Source: CAYHPY01 sp964358485
GTDB taxonomy: Bacteria > Elusimicrobiota > Elusimicrobia > UBA1565 > UBA9628
Assembly (NCBI GenBank): GCA_964358485.1
Contig: CAYHPY010000056.1
Span: 1-23,076, forward strand
Direction of reading: 5' to 3'
Length of the DNA: 23,076 nucleotides
Shown: piece by piece, positions 21,269 through 23,076 of the stretch
Layout of the letters: the number at the start of each line of letters is the position of its first letter
How positions within the stretch are numbered: the stretch's first letter is position 1
Notes under the pieces: generated by a model
Databases searched by the model: none
The model's input: only the letters and a program-made list of their open reading frames with translations
What the model was told of the DNA's origin: nothing
Made by a program: the position numbers and the translations under genes

Positions 21269-22993
21269 TCAGCCTTTGCGCCCCAGCCACTTCTCCAGGT
21301 CCTTGTAGGACAGGCAGTTCAGGAGGTCCTCCTTCCTGAGCCAGGCCCGCCGGGCGATCAGGACGGCCAGCTTCATGTATTCGAACTGGTTGGCCGAATG
21401 AGCGTCGGTGGAAACCGCCAATTTCGTCCCCACCTCTTGGGCCCGCCGGGCCGTCACATCCGTCAAGTCCTGGCGCTCCGGCTGGCCGTTGACCTCGATG
21501 GCCGCTCCCGCCCCCCGGGTTTCCGCCAGCACCGCCTCGGCGTCCACCGCGTAGGCCTCGCGCCGGCTCAACAGGCGCCCGGTCAGGTGGCCGACGATGT
21601 CCAGATGCGGGTTTTTGGCGGCCCGCCGGATGCGGGCCGTCATTTCCGGCTCCGGCATGCCGAACGAGGAGTGAACCGAGCCGATCACCACGCCGATCTC
21701 CTCCAACACTTCGTCGGGATAATCCAGGCGTCCGTCCTTGAGGATGTCGACCTCCATGGAGCGCAGAAGGCGGATGCCCTTGACCTTGGCCTGGACCTCG
21801 GTCAATTCCTTGAAACTGGCCCGCAGGCGGTCCACGGAGAGCCCGTTGGCGACTTTCAGGGACTGGGAATGGTCTCCCAGGGCGGTCCACTCCCAGCCTT
21901 GGTCCTTGGCGGCGCGGGCCATCTCCTCCAGGGAATTGCGGCCGTCGGAGTGGGAGGAGTGGTTGTGGAAATCCCCGCGGATGTCCGAGAATTCCACCAG
22001 GCGGGGCAGGCGGTTTTTGGCCGCCGCCTCCAGCTCCCCGCGGTTTTCCCGCAGTTCCGGCGGGACCCAGGCCAGGCCGAGCTTGGCGTATACTTCCTCC
22101 TCGGTTTTTCCCGCCAACGATTTTTTTTGCTCCTTGTCGGAGACTCGAAACACCCCGTATTCGTTGATCGTGAGCCCCATTTTCTGGGCGTGCTCCCGGA
22201 GGACCACATTGTGGTCCTTGGACCCGGTAAAATACTGGAGGGCGGCCCCGAACGAGGCGGGAGGGACCACCCGCAAATCGCATTGAATGCCGGCCTTGAG
22301 CAGGACCGAAGCCTTGGTGTCGCCCGCGGCCAGGACCCGCTCCACCTGGGGCAAGCGGGTGAACATCGAAATGGCTCCCGTCCCCGTTCCCGCGCAAAGA
22401 ATGTCCAGGTCCCCGACCGTTTCGCGGCCCCGGCGCAGGGAGCCGGCGGGGGAAATTTCGGAGACCCCGGGGGCGCCCCGGAGAATACCCAGAAGCTCGT
22501 TCATCAAGGTCCGGGCTTCCCAGTAAATCATCCGCTTTCCCGCCGAGGCGGCGAAATCCAGCCCCTTGAGAATGGAGGCCTCGAGCTTCTCCCCGAAGCC
22601 CGGAAGGCCCCGGAGCTTTCCGGCCCGGCACGCGGCGCCGAGCGCCTCCAGGGAGTCCACCTTGAGGGCCGTGTAGACGGCCTTGGCCCGCTTGGGCCCG
22701 AGCCCCTGGACCTTGAGCAGTTCCAATAGGCCCTTCGGGGTCTTGGCGCGCAGTTCGGCGAGTTCCTTGAAGACCGGCGCGCCCTTGAGTTCCGCCAGGT
22801 GGGCGGCGATCCCCTTTCCGATGCCGCCGATGGCCAGGAGCTCGGCCTCGCTTTGGCTTTCGACGGGCTTGGGCAGGCCCGCCAGGACTTGGGCCGCCCG
22901 CTGGTAGGCCCGGATGCGGAAGGGATTGGCCCCTTCCAGCTCCAGAAGCACGGCCATCTCCTGGAAGAGTTCGGAGATTTGGCCGTTGTTCAT
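21269..22993 (-). CDS. polX: DNA polymerase X with PHP domain (PolX)
   Basis: 574 residues, full length for bacterial PolX, ATG at 22993. Domain order: an 8-kDa-type region with helix-hairpin-helix elements (IGGIGKG 55-61, QGLGPKRA 96-103, GLPGFGEKL 129-137); a polymerase X domain with SLRRGRETVGDLDIL (185-199), in which D195 and D197 bind metal and D239 (QCDLRV) is the third Asp; and a C-terminal PHP phosphoesterase domain from about 338. The PHP domain has DFHNHSSHSDG (341-351), LGDHS (372-376), MEVD, GSVHSSFG, GHLTGR and STDAHS. It acts in base-excision repair: gap filling by the Pol domain and 3'-end processing or exonuclease by the PHP domain. It lies 28 bp downstream of tRNA-Phe on the same strand and has no clear Shine-Dalgarno sequence. 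Confidence 0.93.
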   Translation of the reverse strand: MNNGQISELFQEMAVLLELEGANPFRIRAYQRAAQVLAGLPKPVESQSEAELLAIGGIGKGIAAHLAELKGAPVFKELAELRAKTPKGLLELLKVQGLGPKRAKAVYTALKVDSLEALGAACRAGKLRGLPGFGEKLEASILKGLDFAASAGKRMIYWEARTLMNELLGILRGAPGVSEISPAGSLRRGRETVGDLDILCAGTGTGAISMFTRLPQVERVLAAGDTKASVLLKAGIQCDLRVVPPASFGAALQYFTGSKDHNVVLREHAQKMGLTINEYGVFRVSDKEQKKSLAGKTEEEVYAKLGLAWVPPELRENRGELEAAAKNRLPRLVEFSDIRGDFHNHSSHSDGRNSLEEMARAAKDQGWEWTALGDHSQSLKVANGLSVDRLRASFKELTEVQAKVKGIRLLRSMEVDILKDGRLDYPDEVLEEIGVVIGSVHSSFGMPEPEMTARIRRAAKNPHLDIVGHLTGRLLSRREAYAVDAEAVLAETRGAGAAIEVNGQPERQDLTDVTARRAQEVGTKLAVSTDAHSANQFEYMKLAVLIARRAWLRKEDLLNCLSYKDLEKWLGRKG

Positions 22994-23021
22994 CAGGCGG
23001 GGGCCGTCGGGAGCGGAAAAA

Positions 23022-23076
23022 TGGTGGCGGGGGACAGGATCGAACTGTCGACACCCGGTTTTTCAGACCGGTGCTC
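23022..23076 (-). tRNA. tRNA-Phe (GAA), 5' part beyond window
   Basis: Read on the minus strand, the anticodon stem CCGGT/ACCGG encloses the 7-nt loop CTGAAAA, anticodon GAA. It is followed by a 5-nt variable region, T-arm GACAG-TTCGATC-CTGTC, acceptor strand CCCCGCC, discriminator A and an encoded CCA (23024-23022). The D-arm and 5' acceptor strand lie past the window end. TTTTT follows the CCA. Confidence 0.9.

Noticed and set aside
21252..23054. 600-residue minus-strand frame overlapping polX in another frame
   Set aside because: polX in the neighbouring frame carries intact polymerase and PHP motifs; this frame would also run into the tRNA gene.

Overview
The window is GC-rich, densely packed bacterial DNA. 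The best taxonomic clue is the type IV pilin at 20821-21258, whose mature N-terminus and following helix (KFAELMVKSKEGAIKGSLGS) look like the pilin-like proteins abundant in Elusimicrobiota. A LAAC lipobox lipoprotein and an AsmA-like protein point to a double-membrane cell. The Elusimicrobiota assignment is an inference from pattern memory; no search was run.

Layout. (1) 1-1610, minus: the 5' part of a large multi-TM protein of unknown function, running off the window. (2) 1718-4591, plus: a secreted six-cysteine protein, a lipoprotein and an M50-like membrane metalloprotease, starting from a clear TTGACA-17-TAAAGT promoter. A terminator-like hairpin lies inside the lipoprotein signal-peptide codons. 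(3) 4653-16342, plus: nine genes in which every stop overlaps the next start: asparagine synthase, GT4 glycosyltransferase, AsmA-like protein, pyrE, MFS transporter, purB, SAM hydroxide adenosyltransferase, RlmI-type methyltransferase and a PD-(D/E)XK nuclease with an Fe-S cysteine set. They mix envelope/polysaccharide work with pyrimidine, purine and SAM/adenosine metabolism. (4) 16343-16672: back-to-back hairpins and a 60-aa minus-strand gene with a near-consensus promoter. (5) 16747-20172: two paralogous secreted subtilases separated by a 752-bp RAYT-type element with 26-bp terminal inverted repeats, its left end forming the last base of the first subtilase's stop codon. (6) 20257-21258: a periplasmic cupin (minus) and a prepilin (plus). 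(7) 21269-23076, minus: a PolX/PHP DNA polymerase downstream of a tRNA-Phe(GAA) cut by the window edge.

Two cross-cutting patterns stand out. First, asnB, the first subtilase and the cupin have no Shine-Dalgarno sequence. Each carries an extended -10 box (TGN-TANANT) ending 6-9 nt before the ATG, the arrangement expected for leaderless mRNAs. Neighbours such as the second subtilase and the pilin have strong Shine-Dalgarno sequences. Second, degenerate GGCCC/GGACC-rich repeats occur in the intergenic regions of the secreted-protein genes. There are four tandem ~23-nt units ahead of subtilase 2 and related single copies ahead of subtilase 1 and the pilin.

No CRISPR array, toxin-antitoxin pair, phage or complete defence system was recognised.
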